DNA of 21,531 bases from Stephanodiscus triporus (lineage: Eukaryota > Bacillariophyta > Thalassiosirophyceae > Thalassiosirales > Thalassiosiraceae). The number at the start of each line of letters is the position of its first letter. Within the stretch, counting starts at the first letter, position 1. Positions 9,155-17,007 of this stretch are shown one piece after another. The notes below the pieces were generated by a model that was not told the DNA's origin, did not search any database, and saw only the letters and a program-made list of their open reading frames with translations. Made by a program: the position numbers and the translations under genes. The stretch spans positions 1-21,531 of the forward strand of contig JALLAZ010000311.1 in assembly GCA_036939755.1 (NCBI GenBank). Reading direction: 5' to 3'.

Positions 9155-11002
9155 ATGATGGCAGCACACCTCCAAAGTCAGCGTAAGGGGCGGTGGGGCA
9201 GGTGGTCCGCGCTGCGATCCCTCCTGGCATTGTCGCCGTCATTGCTGACCATGGCGGGCTGTGTCATCTTTTACGCCGGCCTCCTCGATGGCGAGGACGA
9301 GAACGCCAAGGAGGGAGCACGGTGGGCGCCGCCGACGCCAAACGCGCCGAAGCAACGACCGTGGCGATCGTCCCATTCGGCGGCCCTGGCCATGGCGACG
9401 AATCTCGACCTCGAAGATTACGAAAGGTTCGTGGGCAGCCCTCTCCGCGCGACGGGATGACGAAGGTCGCATCATCCCGGGGATCAGGCCCGACTCGTCG
9501 TCCGACGTTATCGGATATCTCGAAATCGCAAAACGTCACACGATGCGTCACGCTATTACAGGGTCGAGAAATGCACGTACAACGGCCGCGTTGGCAACGA
9601 GGGGAGGCCGATAAGATACGAACAATCCGCCAAGCGGCCATCCCTGGCAGTGTCCCGAGGGAGTATCCCGATTACAAGATCACGCAACTCGCGATTCGTG
9701 CTGTACAAGGATTGGCCTCGACGGGTGCGAGGGTTGCACCGAAGGGATCATGCTCACGGATGCCAGCGATTTGTACTTCCAGGCTGGTGAGTTGCTCTCT
9801 CTCTCACTCGCGATGCTCGTGTGCGTGTGGTGCGTGTTGTGCGTGTGCGGTGGGGAGAAGAGAGAGCGCGAAAAACAACAACAACAACAACAACAAAAAC
9901 TAAAAAAACTCGATCTCTCTGTGCCATACTCTCTCCTCGATGTCTATCATTGCGAATACGACATCTCTAACGCCCGAACACGCATCCTCCCTCACGCAAT
10001 ATTTTATCATATGAATAGATCCTTTCCTCGCCGCCTGTGGAATTGGGATTGCAGTATCCCATCCTCGTGTTCGAGGAGATCGTGGATTGTCCGACCGGAC
10101 TCACGTGCGGCGAGCCGAGGTTGGACAACACGCATTGGCGCACGGACTTTCCCGAGAAGGTGAGGGGATTTGCATTATTCGTTGTTGTTTTTTATCATCC
10201 TGTTGTTGACAACGGGACGAATTATTACTTATTCTACCTTACTACCTATATTTCCCTTTTTCTTTTCGACTCCTTCATGACTCCTGACCCATTGAGGTTG
10301 AGGGAATTGTGTGGGGGTATGTGTGTGTGTTTTTGATATTTAAATCGCTCGTCAGAATTGCCGCGATTATACAGTATCGTAGGGCCAACGCCCAGTGAGA
10401 GATTTCGTCATTTTTGCTCCCCTTTCAATACGCCTCTTTTCCGACCTGTGCATGGTTTTTACGAACATCTGCTTTCTTTCATTCCCCCCCAACCCCCTTC
10501 TGCCCCTCCAGTGCTTTGCTGCGGCAGTACCATGGGATCCAGGGAAGGGATACTTGAGTACTTGACCGCGATGAGGGAGGAGTTCGACTATTGGAAGACA
10601 AGGGAGGAGTGCCGCATCGATATAATCGGCGACAACCAATCGATACACAACTACCTGTATTATACGAACCAGCTTAAGAATGCCAGGGCAGTCCCCCATT
10701 GCACCGGGCCGATACACGCGGTGGGGTTCAAAGCTCATGGGATCGACGAGTAGTTGAGGGGGGATGTCGGTCGCGCGAGGAAGGACGATGCGTGGCAGAG
10801 GTGGCTGCCTTAGGAGTACGGCCTCATCGATCCCTAAACGAGCATGATAGTAAACCTTGACGGGACGCCGTCCGCGCAGGTCCATCAATACGATAGGTTC
10901 AACCCTAACCTGATGAAAGATTGGTTCGGAATGATGAAGGAGAAGGGTTGGCCGTACTACAGGGCAACTCGACGGCAGAATAATGGCCGATGTAAAAAAT
11001 GA
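9155..11002 (+). pseudogene. Decayed type II membrane protein gene, possibly glycosyltransferase-like
   Basis: The gene opens at ATG 9155 or 9158 with a basic stretch and one hydrophobic segment (about residues 20-45), the topology of Golgi type II enzymes. Homologous-looking sequence then hops frames. It is in frame 2 to about 9450, frame 0 to about 9560 (Gly-Arg-Ile-Ile-Pro-Gly-Ile-Arg-Pro-Asp), frame 2 to about 9716 (Cys-Thr-Tyr-Asn-Gly-Arg and Phe-Val-Leu-Tyr-Lys-Asp-Trp) and frame 0 to about 9793 (Cys-Glu-Gly-Cys-Thr-Glu-Gly-Ile). After a likely intron (9794 GTGAGT to about 10019) the exon reads Leu-Gly-Leu-Gln-Tyr-Pro-Ile-Leu-Val-Phe-Glu-Glu, then another likely intron begins near 10159. 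A 117-bp in-phase intron (10395-10511) precedes Gly-Ser-Thr-Met-Gly-Ser-Arg-Glu-Gly and Asp-Asn-Gln-Ser-Ile-His-Asn-Tyr-Leu-Tyr-Tyr. Stops follow at 10751, 10811 and 10835, yet the same frame goes on to Gln-Val-His-Gln-Tyr-Asp-Arg-Phe and ends at TGA 11000-11002. At least four indels and three stops mean it is dead. The glycosyltransferase link is inference. Confidence 0.7.
9872..9900 (+). repeat. (CAA)n microsatellite
   Basis: About seven perfect CAA units flanked by A-rich sequence lie inside a predicted intron of the decayed gene. This is simple-sequence DNA with no sign of a function. Confidence 0.8.
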
Positions 11003-11260
11003 GGAGGATGGGGGGGGAGGACTCCCATGTTTTATATGACCGTCGGAAATGTTGATTGTGATAAAGACTTTCTTATAGTCCAATGAGAGAGAGAGTGTTT
11101 GTACATGTGTTTGAAAGATAGAGAGAAGTGCAAAAAGACTGGTAAATTCAACCACACCCCTTGATGTGTTCTTGGTGAGTTTGCATCTAAAACAATACTC
11201 TAGACAGTTTACTCTACTACTCAATTATGACTCGCCACGCAACAAATAAATACCTACTTC
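11003..11260. other. Spacer between the decayed gene and the CBM6 protein gene
   Basis: This is A/T-rich sequence with a short GA tract at about 11084-11095. It should include the 3' untranslated region of the CBM6 protein gene on the minus strand. I see no gene. Confidence 0.5.
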
Positions 11261-12754
11261 TTACAAATCAAAGGCCTCGGTGATGGTGAACCAGTTGATG
11301 TTCCAACCGCTGCCAGTGGCAAGGATGCCGAAACTCTCTTCACCAGCGCTCAGTGTCACGATGTGTGAGATCGTCGTCCAGGTTTGATAACCGCCCGTCG
11401 CTGGAATACTGATCCTTCCATACACCACAGAACCACCTGCCCTCTCGAGCTGCAAACTGCCACCGCTGTAAAGGGCGGCGACGCGGTACGACACCCTGTA
11501 CGTCCCCGTGATCGGGATCGTCACCGCAGGGTAGTACATCCAATCGCCTGTTTGAATGTTGCCAACATTCTCGCCGCCGCCCACATCGGTGGTAATTTCG
11601 CGAATTACACCAAACATGTCCGCGTAGAGCTCAGCTTGAATAGTAATTGGCAGGGTCGGAAATCCCCTCGTTGGCGAATCCGTCGGCTGGCTTGTGGGTG
11701 AATCAGTCAGCTGGCTCATGGGTGAATCTGTTTGCTGGCTCATGGGTGAATCCATCGGCTGGCTCGTTGGTGAAATCATCGGCTGGCTCGTTGGTGGATC
11801 CGTCGGCTGGCTTGTGGGTGAATCAGTTGGCTGGCTCATGGGTGAATCCATCGGCTGGCTCGTTGGTGAATCCGTCGGCTGGCTTGTGGGTGAATCCGTC
11901 GGCTGGCTTGTGGGTGAATCAGTTGGCTGGCTCGTTGGTGAAATCATCGGCTGGCTCGTTGGTGAATCCGTCGGATGGCTTGTGGGTGAATCAGTCGGCT
12001 GGCTCATGGGTGAATCTGTTGGAAGGCTCACTGGTGATTCTGTTGGCTGGCTCACGGGTGAATCCGTCCGCTGGCTCACGGGTGAAATCATCGGCTGGCT
12101 CGTTGGTGAATCCGTCGGCTGGCTTGTTGGTGAATTAGTCGGCTGACTCATGGGTGAATCCGTCGGCTGGCCCGTGGGAGAATCTGTTGGCTGGCTTGTG
12201 GGAGAATCCGTTGGCTGGCTTGTGGGTGAATCAGTCGGCTGGCTCGTGGGTGAATCTCTATCTGTCGGCTGGCTGGTGGGCGAATCTGTATCCGTTGGTT
12301 TTCTCACCGGTGAATCCGTTGGCTCTTCTGGTGGTGGTTTGTCCACCTGGCTTATTTTTGGGATTGGCGCTGCAGTGGTGGGTGCTGCAGTTGTGGGATT
12401 TCTTTTGGGAGGGCCTGTTTTCATTTTCCCAGACTTGCTGCGATCGCCACCTTCCTTCCTCATGCCAGAATCATCGCTGCCACGCAACTTCGTCTTGCCG
12501 TCGGCACGAACCATTTTGGTGGAAGAGGCAGAATTGGCGTTCATGCCGTCCGCGTATTTTTTCTTGGTGGATTCGTCGAAGAGGCCGAGGGCCCTGCTCT
12601 CCGTACTCACGGCGGCGGCCGAAGAGGAATATTCGGCATTGGTCTTGGTGGTATTGTTCTGGGCGAGGCTGACGAAGATGCCGAGGACCAAAGCCACGAC
12701 GGCTACGACGACGCCTGCCACGGCAAGATTCTTGATTGTCTTCTTCTCTGCCAT
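11261..12754 (-). CDS. Membrane-anchored Ser/Thr/Pro-stalk protein with C-terminal CBM6-like module
   Basis: A single exon encodes 497 residues starting at ATG 12754-12752. Residues about 9-31 form one strong hydrophobic segment after a short Lys-rich N-terminus, so this is probably a signal anchor (type II, C-terminus outside). Residues 32-145 are polar and Lys/Ser-rich, with a Thr-Thr-Ala-Ala-Pro piece. Residues about 146-360 are some 27 copies of an 8-residue Asp-Ser-Pro-Thr-Ser-Gln-Pro-Thr-type unit, expected to be extended and O-glycosylated. Residues about 370-497 look like a carbohydrate-binding module of family 6: Gln-Ala-Glu near the start, Asp-Val-Gly-Gly-Gly-Glu-Asn-Val-Gly, Thr-Gly-Asp-Trp, Thr-Gly-Thr-Tyr, Thr-Gly-Gly-Tyr-Gln-Thr-Trp and Trp-Asn-Ile-Asn-Trp-Phe near the end. 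There is no catalytic domain. The likely role is polysaccharide binding at the cell surface, by wall attachment, adhesion or recognition. It diverges from the trefoil-stalk gene at 13220. Confidence 0.85.
   Translation of the reverse strand: MAEKKTIKNLAVAGVVVAVVALVLGIFVSLAQNNTTKTNAEYSSSAAAVSTESRALGLFDESTKKKYADGMNANSASSTKMVRADGKTKLRGSDDSGMRKEGGDRSKSGKMKTGPPKRNPTTAAPTTAAPIPKISQVDKPPPEEPTDSPVRKPTDTDSPTSQPTDRDSPTSQPTDSPTSQPTDSPTSQPTDSPTGQPTDSPMSQPTNSPTSQPTDSPTSQPMISPVSQRTDSPVSQPTESPVSLPTDSPMSQPTDSPTSHPTDSPTSQPMISPTSQPTDSPTSQPTDSPTSQPTDSPTSQPMDSPMSQPTDSPTSQPTDPPTSQPMISPTSQPMDSPMSQQTDSPMSQLTDSPTSQPTDSPTRGFPTLPITIQAELYADMFGVIREITTDVGGGENVGNIQTGDWMYYPAVTIPITGTYRVSYRVAALYSGGSLQLERAGGSVVYGRISIPATGGYQTWTTISHIVTLSAGEESFGILATGSGWNINWFTITEAFDL
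11677..12319 (-). repeat. 24-bp coding minisatellite of the CBM6 protein stalk
   Basis: This tandem array of a 24-nt unit encodes Asp-Ser-Pro-Thr-Ser-Gln-Pro-Thr and variants (Met for Thr, Ile-Ser-Pro, Arg-Gly). Typical codons are TCA CCA for Ser-Pro and CAG CCG for Gln-Pro. Third-position and single-residue differences scatter along the array, so the copies are not freshly duplicated. Because 24 is a multiple of three, the array also leaves long antisense open frames. Confidence 0.9.
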
Positions 12755-12947
12755 TTTTCATGATTGTTATTTTTGACTGTTGTTGGTGTTGGATTATGAC
12801 AAGACCGGGTGATATGAGTATCGGCCTCATCAGATAACACCTTCGCTTACGAATTTTTATTGGCTGAACCTTAACTCTGTCTCTATGTATTTTATTTAAG
12901 GGTCAGTGTGTTAAACATCATGACCGAGAAGCCCCCTTAAGATTCCT

Positions 12948-13013
12948 ACGTGAGGCTCGTACTTAGTTGTGCCCTCTTATCCACGTGAGGCTCGTACTTA
13001 GTTGTGCCCTCTT
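12948..13013 (+). promoter_or_regulatory. Tandem 31-bp perfect repeat between two divergent genes
   Basis: Two identical 31-bp copies start at 12948 and 12983 (period 35). Each begins ACGTGAGGCTCGTACTTAGT and continues to CCCTCTT. In copy 2 the preceding bases make the palindrome CACGTG (G-box/E-box core); in copy 1 the same place reads TACGTG. The repeat lies about 194 bp from the ATG of the CBM6 gene (minus) and about 207 bp from the ATG of the trefoil gene (plus), so it is nearly central in the shared intergenic region. A duplicated binding site for a bHLH or bZIP factor is a reasonable but untested idea. Confidence 0.6.
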
Positions 13014-13219
13014 TTTCCTGCTCTGGGATGGCGTTTGTGTCGGCATAAAATTGAAATTGCCCTGGGCTCCTCCTCACAACCTTCTTCCATTGTGTCCGCT
13101 AAGCATGTCTGTCTAACAAAAGAACCACTCTCTATCAGCGCGAGACTACTTCATAATTGCAGTGTTGATGCAGACAAACATCAATGCGATCAGCTCATTC
13201 ATGATCGTAGAACATTGTC

Positions 13220-14616
13220 ATGAAACTGCGACTTCTCTTCGGCTCCGCTGCAGCCTTAATGGCCTTGGCGGTCTCAAGCGAAGATGCAGATACAAAAAAA
13301 AATATTAAGATTTCGCCCGATTTGCACTCTGCTTTCACGAGACGTATGAATGGCGGCAGAGCTGGAAAGGAGACGATCTCGAAGTCAGCCTCGAAGCCGA
13401 CCCACAAGCTCTCCACGGCGAAAGCGGCGAACGCGACTCCCGACTCAACCGGAAGTAAGGTAGGAAAAAAGATTTTGAATACCAAATCTGGCAAGGGTTC
13501 AAAAGCCGTAGAGTATGACCTCTATTATATGGCTCCTAGTGTCTGTCAGGATACGTGCATCGATGCCTACGACGAGAACATAGGCACTGGAGACCTCAAC
13601 ATCGCACTTACGTCCTGCTCCACGCGCGCAATGGGTAGTCGTACGCAACAATGGATTCTCCGCATGTCGAATGATATCGTACAAGTTGAGAGTTATGCTT
13701 ACTTGGGAGAATGCATCGCTGTGAGCTTAGAATATTCTTGTAGTGGTGATTTGCAATTGATGCCTTGCGATAATCCTGGTGCTTTGTGGTATTTTACCGG
13801 AGGGCAGCTTATATCGTTACTTTGTTGGTCGCGGGGCGTGTCAGCAGCGATGGGTGTGTCGTACAAAGCAGATGCATCAACGTGTGACAAGTTGATGGTG
13901 TATGAGGTAAACATTGCAACAGACGCGTCCAGTCGTGCCACTGGTACAACGAACAGCGTATCAACAGCGCAAGCTACGTTCATGTTGATTACCATTGACG
14001 ATATGAACAAGATCCTCGAGCCATTGTCTGATGATGACAGTCCGTGAGTGTGATTCATAAATGCGTGCATTTTAATCGATGATGTGTGCCTCCTAACATG
14101 CGTTCTCCCCAACGATATGATTGCAGAACGAAACCACCGACAAATGAATCTCCTACATCCTTACCAACACAATCTGCAACAATCCCAACAGAATCACCAA
14201 CGCAATCACCATCAATGTCACCATTAGTTACACAATCACCAACGCAATCGCCAACGAAATCACCAACACAATCACCAACGCAATCACCAACGCAATCACC
14301 AACGCAATCACCAACAAAATCACCAACGCAATCACCAACAAATTCTCCCACGAGAAAATCGACGGATTCTCCCACGACCTCTGCTCCCACGAATATTCCC
14401 ACGAGCCAACCGACGGATTCTCCCACGAGCCAACCGACCGATTCTCCCACGAGCCAACCGACCGATTCTCCCACGAGCCAACCAACGGATTCTCCCACGA
14501 GCCAACCAACGGATTCTCCCACGAGCCAACCGACGGATTCTCCCACGAGCCAACCGACGGATTCTCCCACGAGCCAACCGACCGATTCACCAAAAGAAAC
14601 ACGAAGGCTATATTGA
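13220..14616 (+). CDS. Secreted beta-trefoil-like (ricin-type lectin-like) protein with Ser/Thr/Pro stalk, two exons
   Basis: Exons 13220-14043 and 14127-14616 join across an 83-bp intron (GTGAGT...TGCAG, phase 2) to give 437 residues. Residues 1-20 form a clear signal peptide (Met-Lys-Leu-Arg-Leu-Leu, then an Ala/Leu-rich core). Residues 21-96 are Lys/Ser-rich. Residues about 97-232 have the spacing of a beta-trefoil lectin domain: paired Cys residues, a Gln-Gln-Trp (143-145) matching the Gln-x-Trp motif, Gly-Glu-Cys-Ile-Ala and Leu-Gln-Leu-Met-Pro-Cys, then Ala-Leu-Trp-Tyr-Phe in the next lobe. The second exon is almost wholly repeats: Gln-Ser-Pro-Thr units, then eight Ser-Gln-Pro-Thr-Asp-Ser-Pro-Thr units, ending Arg-Arg-Leu-Tyr. 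A secreted glycan-binding, wall-associated or adhesive protein is likely. The trefoil call is from motif pattern only and is weaker than the CBM6 call next door. No catalytic domain is seen. Confidence 0.75.
14193..14592 (+). repeat. Two adjoining coding minisatellites (12-bp and 24-bp) of the trefoil-protein stalk
   Basis: From about 14193 to 14346 the unit is 12 nt (CAATCACCAACG and close variants, Gln-Ser-Pro-Thr). After a short transition, from 14404 to 14592, eight copies of a 24-nt unit encode Ser-Gln-Pro-Thr-Asp-Ser-Pro-Thr. The 24-nt copies are nearly identical to one another, differing mainly at single bases such as GACGG/GACCG. The codons (TCT CCC, CAA CCG) differ from those used for the same peptide in the neighbouring CBM6 gene. 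Confidence 0.9.
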
Positions 14617-14973
14617 CTCCACAAACATATCACCACCTCGCGGCCCCACCATTTCTAGCAGACGAAGCTGACACTGACGCTGACGCAACTCTTGACATAG
14701 CGCAGTCCAGAGTGCTGTCCATCATATCTCTTCTGTGGTCGTCATCTTACTCTGTCGCAGTGTTGGATGTTCGCCTAAAAGAACTTTTACTATTAATCTT
14801 TTTATTTCTTTTCTGTGGCTATCTTGTTTTACTTCACCTATGCCAGCGACGCGATACACCCCCCCCCTTCTCCCAATAGTAAACCCCCCATTGCCCAAGC
14901 GCATAGCATCCCCACCAGTAACCAAGCCCGAGAGAACACGAGGTCGGGACGGCATACTATTAGCTTTCGACAT
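14617..14973. other. Convergent spacer between trefoil-stalk gene and LRR gene
   Basis: This 357-bp stretch holds the 3' ends of two converging genes. It includes pyrimidine-rich tracts and a run of eight C at about 14860. I see no gene, RNA or clear repeat. Confidence 0.45.
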
Positions 14974-15459
14974 TCATCGGAGGGTACCACGACTTTTTTT
15001 TGTGATGTGCATCGAGCAACCTTTAAATACCTGCACATCAAAATCTTTGACAGAGGAGGGGATGATAACGTCTCGTAGTGACGTGCATTCTTGAAACCCC
15101 AACTTCCCAATCTTCTCCAGCCCCTCACAGAGCTCCACATTCGACAACTGTGAGCAATATTCAAATGCCTGATCATCAATCACTTTGACTGTGGATGGGA
15201 TCGCAATGTCCTGTAGTGATGTGCAGTTTGCAAAAGCCCACTTCCCTATCTTCTCCACACCCTGGCAAAGCTCCACATTTCTCAACTTCGTGCAATCTTG
15301 GAATGCCCACATATCAATTAACTTGACACCTGGAAGGACTTTGACATGAGTCACATTCCGCGAAATATATTCCTTCTTCTGCCCCCTATAAATTAAGTCC
15401 ATTCGCTCGCTTTCTACGGGGGTAATATCGTTCTCCGCGATGATACCCGCAGGCTTCTC
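14974..15459 (-). CDS. BspA-like leucine-rich-repeat (LRR_5) protein, last exon
   Basis: The exon begins right after a good acceptor on the minus strand (pyrimidine tract, then CTGCAG ending at 15460) and runs 161 codons to the stop at 14974. After about 50 residues containing Asn-Val-Thr-His-Val-Lys-Val it has about five LRR_5 repeats of roughly 23 residues. These alternate Ala-Phe-x-x-Cys-Thr-x-Leu and Val-Glu-Leu-Cys-x-Gly-Val/Leu-Glu-Lys-Ile-Gly. Such proteins are thought to bind other proteins or surfaces; they are large families in diatoms and other protists. The 5' exon was not identified. A frame with ATG near 15690 and several Trp residues is one candidate, but I could not place a donor. 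The repeat count is low and the C-terminus is abrupt, so truncation is possible. Confidence 0.7.
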   Translation of the reverse strand, partial: EKPAGIIAENDITPVESERMDLIYRGQKKEYISRNVTHVKVLPGVKLIDMWAFQDCTKLRNVELCQGVEKIGKWAFANCTSLQDIAIPSTVKVIDDQAFEYCSQLSNVELCEGLEKIGKLGFQECTSLRDVIIPSSVKDFDVQVFKGCSMHITKKSRGTLR

Positions 15460-15743
15460 CTGCAGAACAAGGAAAAAAGACAACAAACAAGAGGACGATA
15501 AATGTTAAGCGACGCACTCGTCGACAATAATATTATGGAAGGGAGAGGGATCGCTGAACCGAAACCCATATGTGCCAATACTCTTCGCTGAAACGAAATC
15601 GCCACCCCCCTCCCCCCCCGCACCCCGACGCGATGTGCCATGGGACGAACGAGTTGGCGTCCCAGCCCGCTCTTCGCGACCACATCGTGGTCATCGGGGT
15701 TCGTCGTCGTCGTAGAACACAACCGCGTCGTCGAACAACGGAA

Positions 15744-15767
15744 GGGGGAGGGGGAGGGGGCGGGGGG
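15744..15767 (+). other. Four-run G-quadruplex motif
   Basis: Four G runs of 5, 5, 5 and 6 bases are separated by single A, A and C bases. This is a near-ideal intramolecular G-quadruplex sequence with one-base loops. It lies about 285 bp upstream of the LRR exon, on the strand opposite to that gene, so the gene's own strand is C-rich here. Confidence 0.7.
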
Positions 15768-16529
15768 CGAAAAAACGACAGGGAAGAGAAGGAATGAAGA
15801 TAGAAAACGCACCGGCGCATTGTTGCAAGTCGCTGTCGCCGTCTTGCTGGAGGAACAGCCCATTATTGATAACTCTCTACCACACTGTCTCTTGGTGTGT
15901 ATTTTCCTTACTTCCGGATTACGCTTTTTGGGAGATTTTTCTGCTCTGTGTACGCTCGCTGGTCGGACTCCTTCTTTTAGGTGATGTGACACATTATTTT
16001 CTGTCCGCTGGGGGCCCAATGGAATTTGGTACTGTGGGCCAGGCTGCCGAGTAGTACGGAGCGCTTTTGTATGTACTAAAATAGAGTAGATATTTCCTCA
16101 AAAATAGACGTCTGCTTAACTAAAGGATACATAAATACCCCCCGACAGCTTCGTTGCCCGAAGATAGTGGCAGTCGACGACGACGACTGGCGGCGGTCGA
16201 CGACGACGGACGTAGGAGGACGGGGGAACGCTACTAGGGAGTATCGACGGCGGACGGCGACGGCTGATGGCAGCAGACGACGGAGGGCAGCATCGGCGTC
16301 GGCGGCGGTGGCGGCGGTAGCGGCGGTGGCGGCGGCAGCAGGTGGGGGATTATTTTATGCATTGTGGGCAGAGGGGGAGTGAAGAGGAGAGTATCCAAGA
16401 ATACGGTGTCATTTCCACGAATTCCTATGCAATTGTGCACAAGTTCTGCTCGCTCTTTGTCTGCTTCCAAATCTCAAGATTTGCGAGCAGACAGAGAGGG
16501 AGCAGAGAGAGAAAAAAAACAAAAAACAA

Positions 16530-16546
16530 AAACACACACACACACA
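16530..16546 (+). repeat. (CA)n microsatellite
   Basis: About eight CA units lie within a longer A-rich stretch that contains many AAAAC elements. This is simple-sequence DNA in a non-coding region. Confidence 0.7.
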
Positions 16547-17007
16547 GAAAAAAAGAGTTAAGACAGCTGCGACACAGCAACTTGAAGGGGAGACCCAAGA
16601 CAAAAGCGATCGCGTAACATTGGTCTCAGGGGTTCAAAAAACGCGTTCCCGCGCGAGCGAACAAAGAGCGAACAGAGAGCAAATCGCGGTGTAATGCCTC
16701 TCCAATCACACATATAAATCTTGCTCGCTAAACAGTTGGCTTTTGTGACCATTGAAATCACGATTAGCGTAGGAATTAATACTTCTCAAAAAATCATATG
16801 GTTGTTTTCTCCAAAATTGTTTCACATGATCGGTTGGCGGTTCGCGCTATCTTTTTTCCGGAACAAAAAATCGTCTCTTCCAGCATTTTTACAAGAGAAC
16901 TGAGACGAACTGAGATTCCAGAACTCTCAGCTGCAAGATGAATTTTATGGTATTCTGGTGGAAGAAAGGCATTATTTTGCGCATATGATTCATAAACAAT
17001 CGCCACG

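Larger units (their letters stand above)
15460..17007. other. Repeat-rich intergenic region
   Basis: No gene is convincing in these 1.5 kb, apart from the likely 5' exon and promoter of the LRR gene near the left end. It holds poly-C/poly-G tracts (about 15600-15620 and 15744-15767), a GGC/GGT-rich block (about 16298-16340) and a CA microsatellite (about 16530-16546). Short open frames over the GGC block are Ala- or Pro-rich low complexity and lack support. The last 100 bp should contain the promoter of the gene at 17008. Confidence 0.45.

Noticed and set aside
10751..10837. Reassigned stop codons (TAG/TAA read as an amino acid)
   Set aside because: Intact genes in the same window end at TAG (MATE, GPN1) and TAA (CBM6 protein), and the same region also has indels. 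Pseudogene decay explains it.
10367..11224. A 285-codon minus-strand open frame
   Set aside because: It lies antisense to the decayed gene's last exon, whose plus-strand motifs (Gly-Ser-Thr-Met-Gly-Ser, Asn-Tyr-Leu-Tyr-Tyr, Gln-Val-His-Gln-Tyr-Asp) are the coherent ones. The minus-strand translation has no domain pattern.
11694..12776. Long plus-strand open frames repeating Gly-Glu-Ser-Val-Gly-Trp-Leu-Val
   Set aside because: They are the antisense of the 24-nt stalk repeat. The repeat length is a multiple of three, so lack of stops is automatic. The minus-strand frame has a signal anchor and a CBM6-like domain.
11677..14592. CRISPR-like arrays
   Set aside because: The repeats are contiguous coding minisatellites without unique spacers, in a spliced eukaryotic context.
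14055..14636. Minus-strand frames of Gly-Glu-Ser-Val-Gly-Trp type over the trefoil-protein stalk
   Set aside because: Same artefact as in the other array. The plus-strand frame connects by a good intron to a signal-peptide protein.
16167..16382. Ala-rich open frame over a GGC repeat block
   Set aside because: It starts at GTG, is low complexity, and has no splice or homology support. The opposite-strand Pro-rich frame is equally open.
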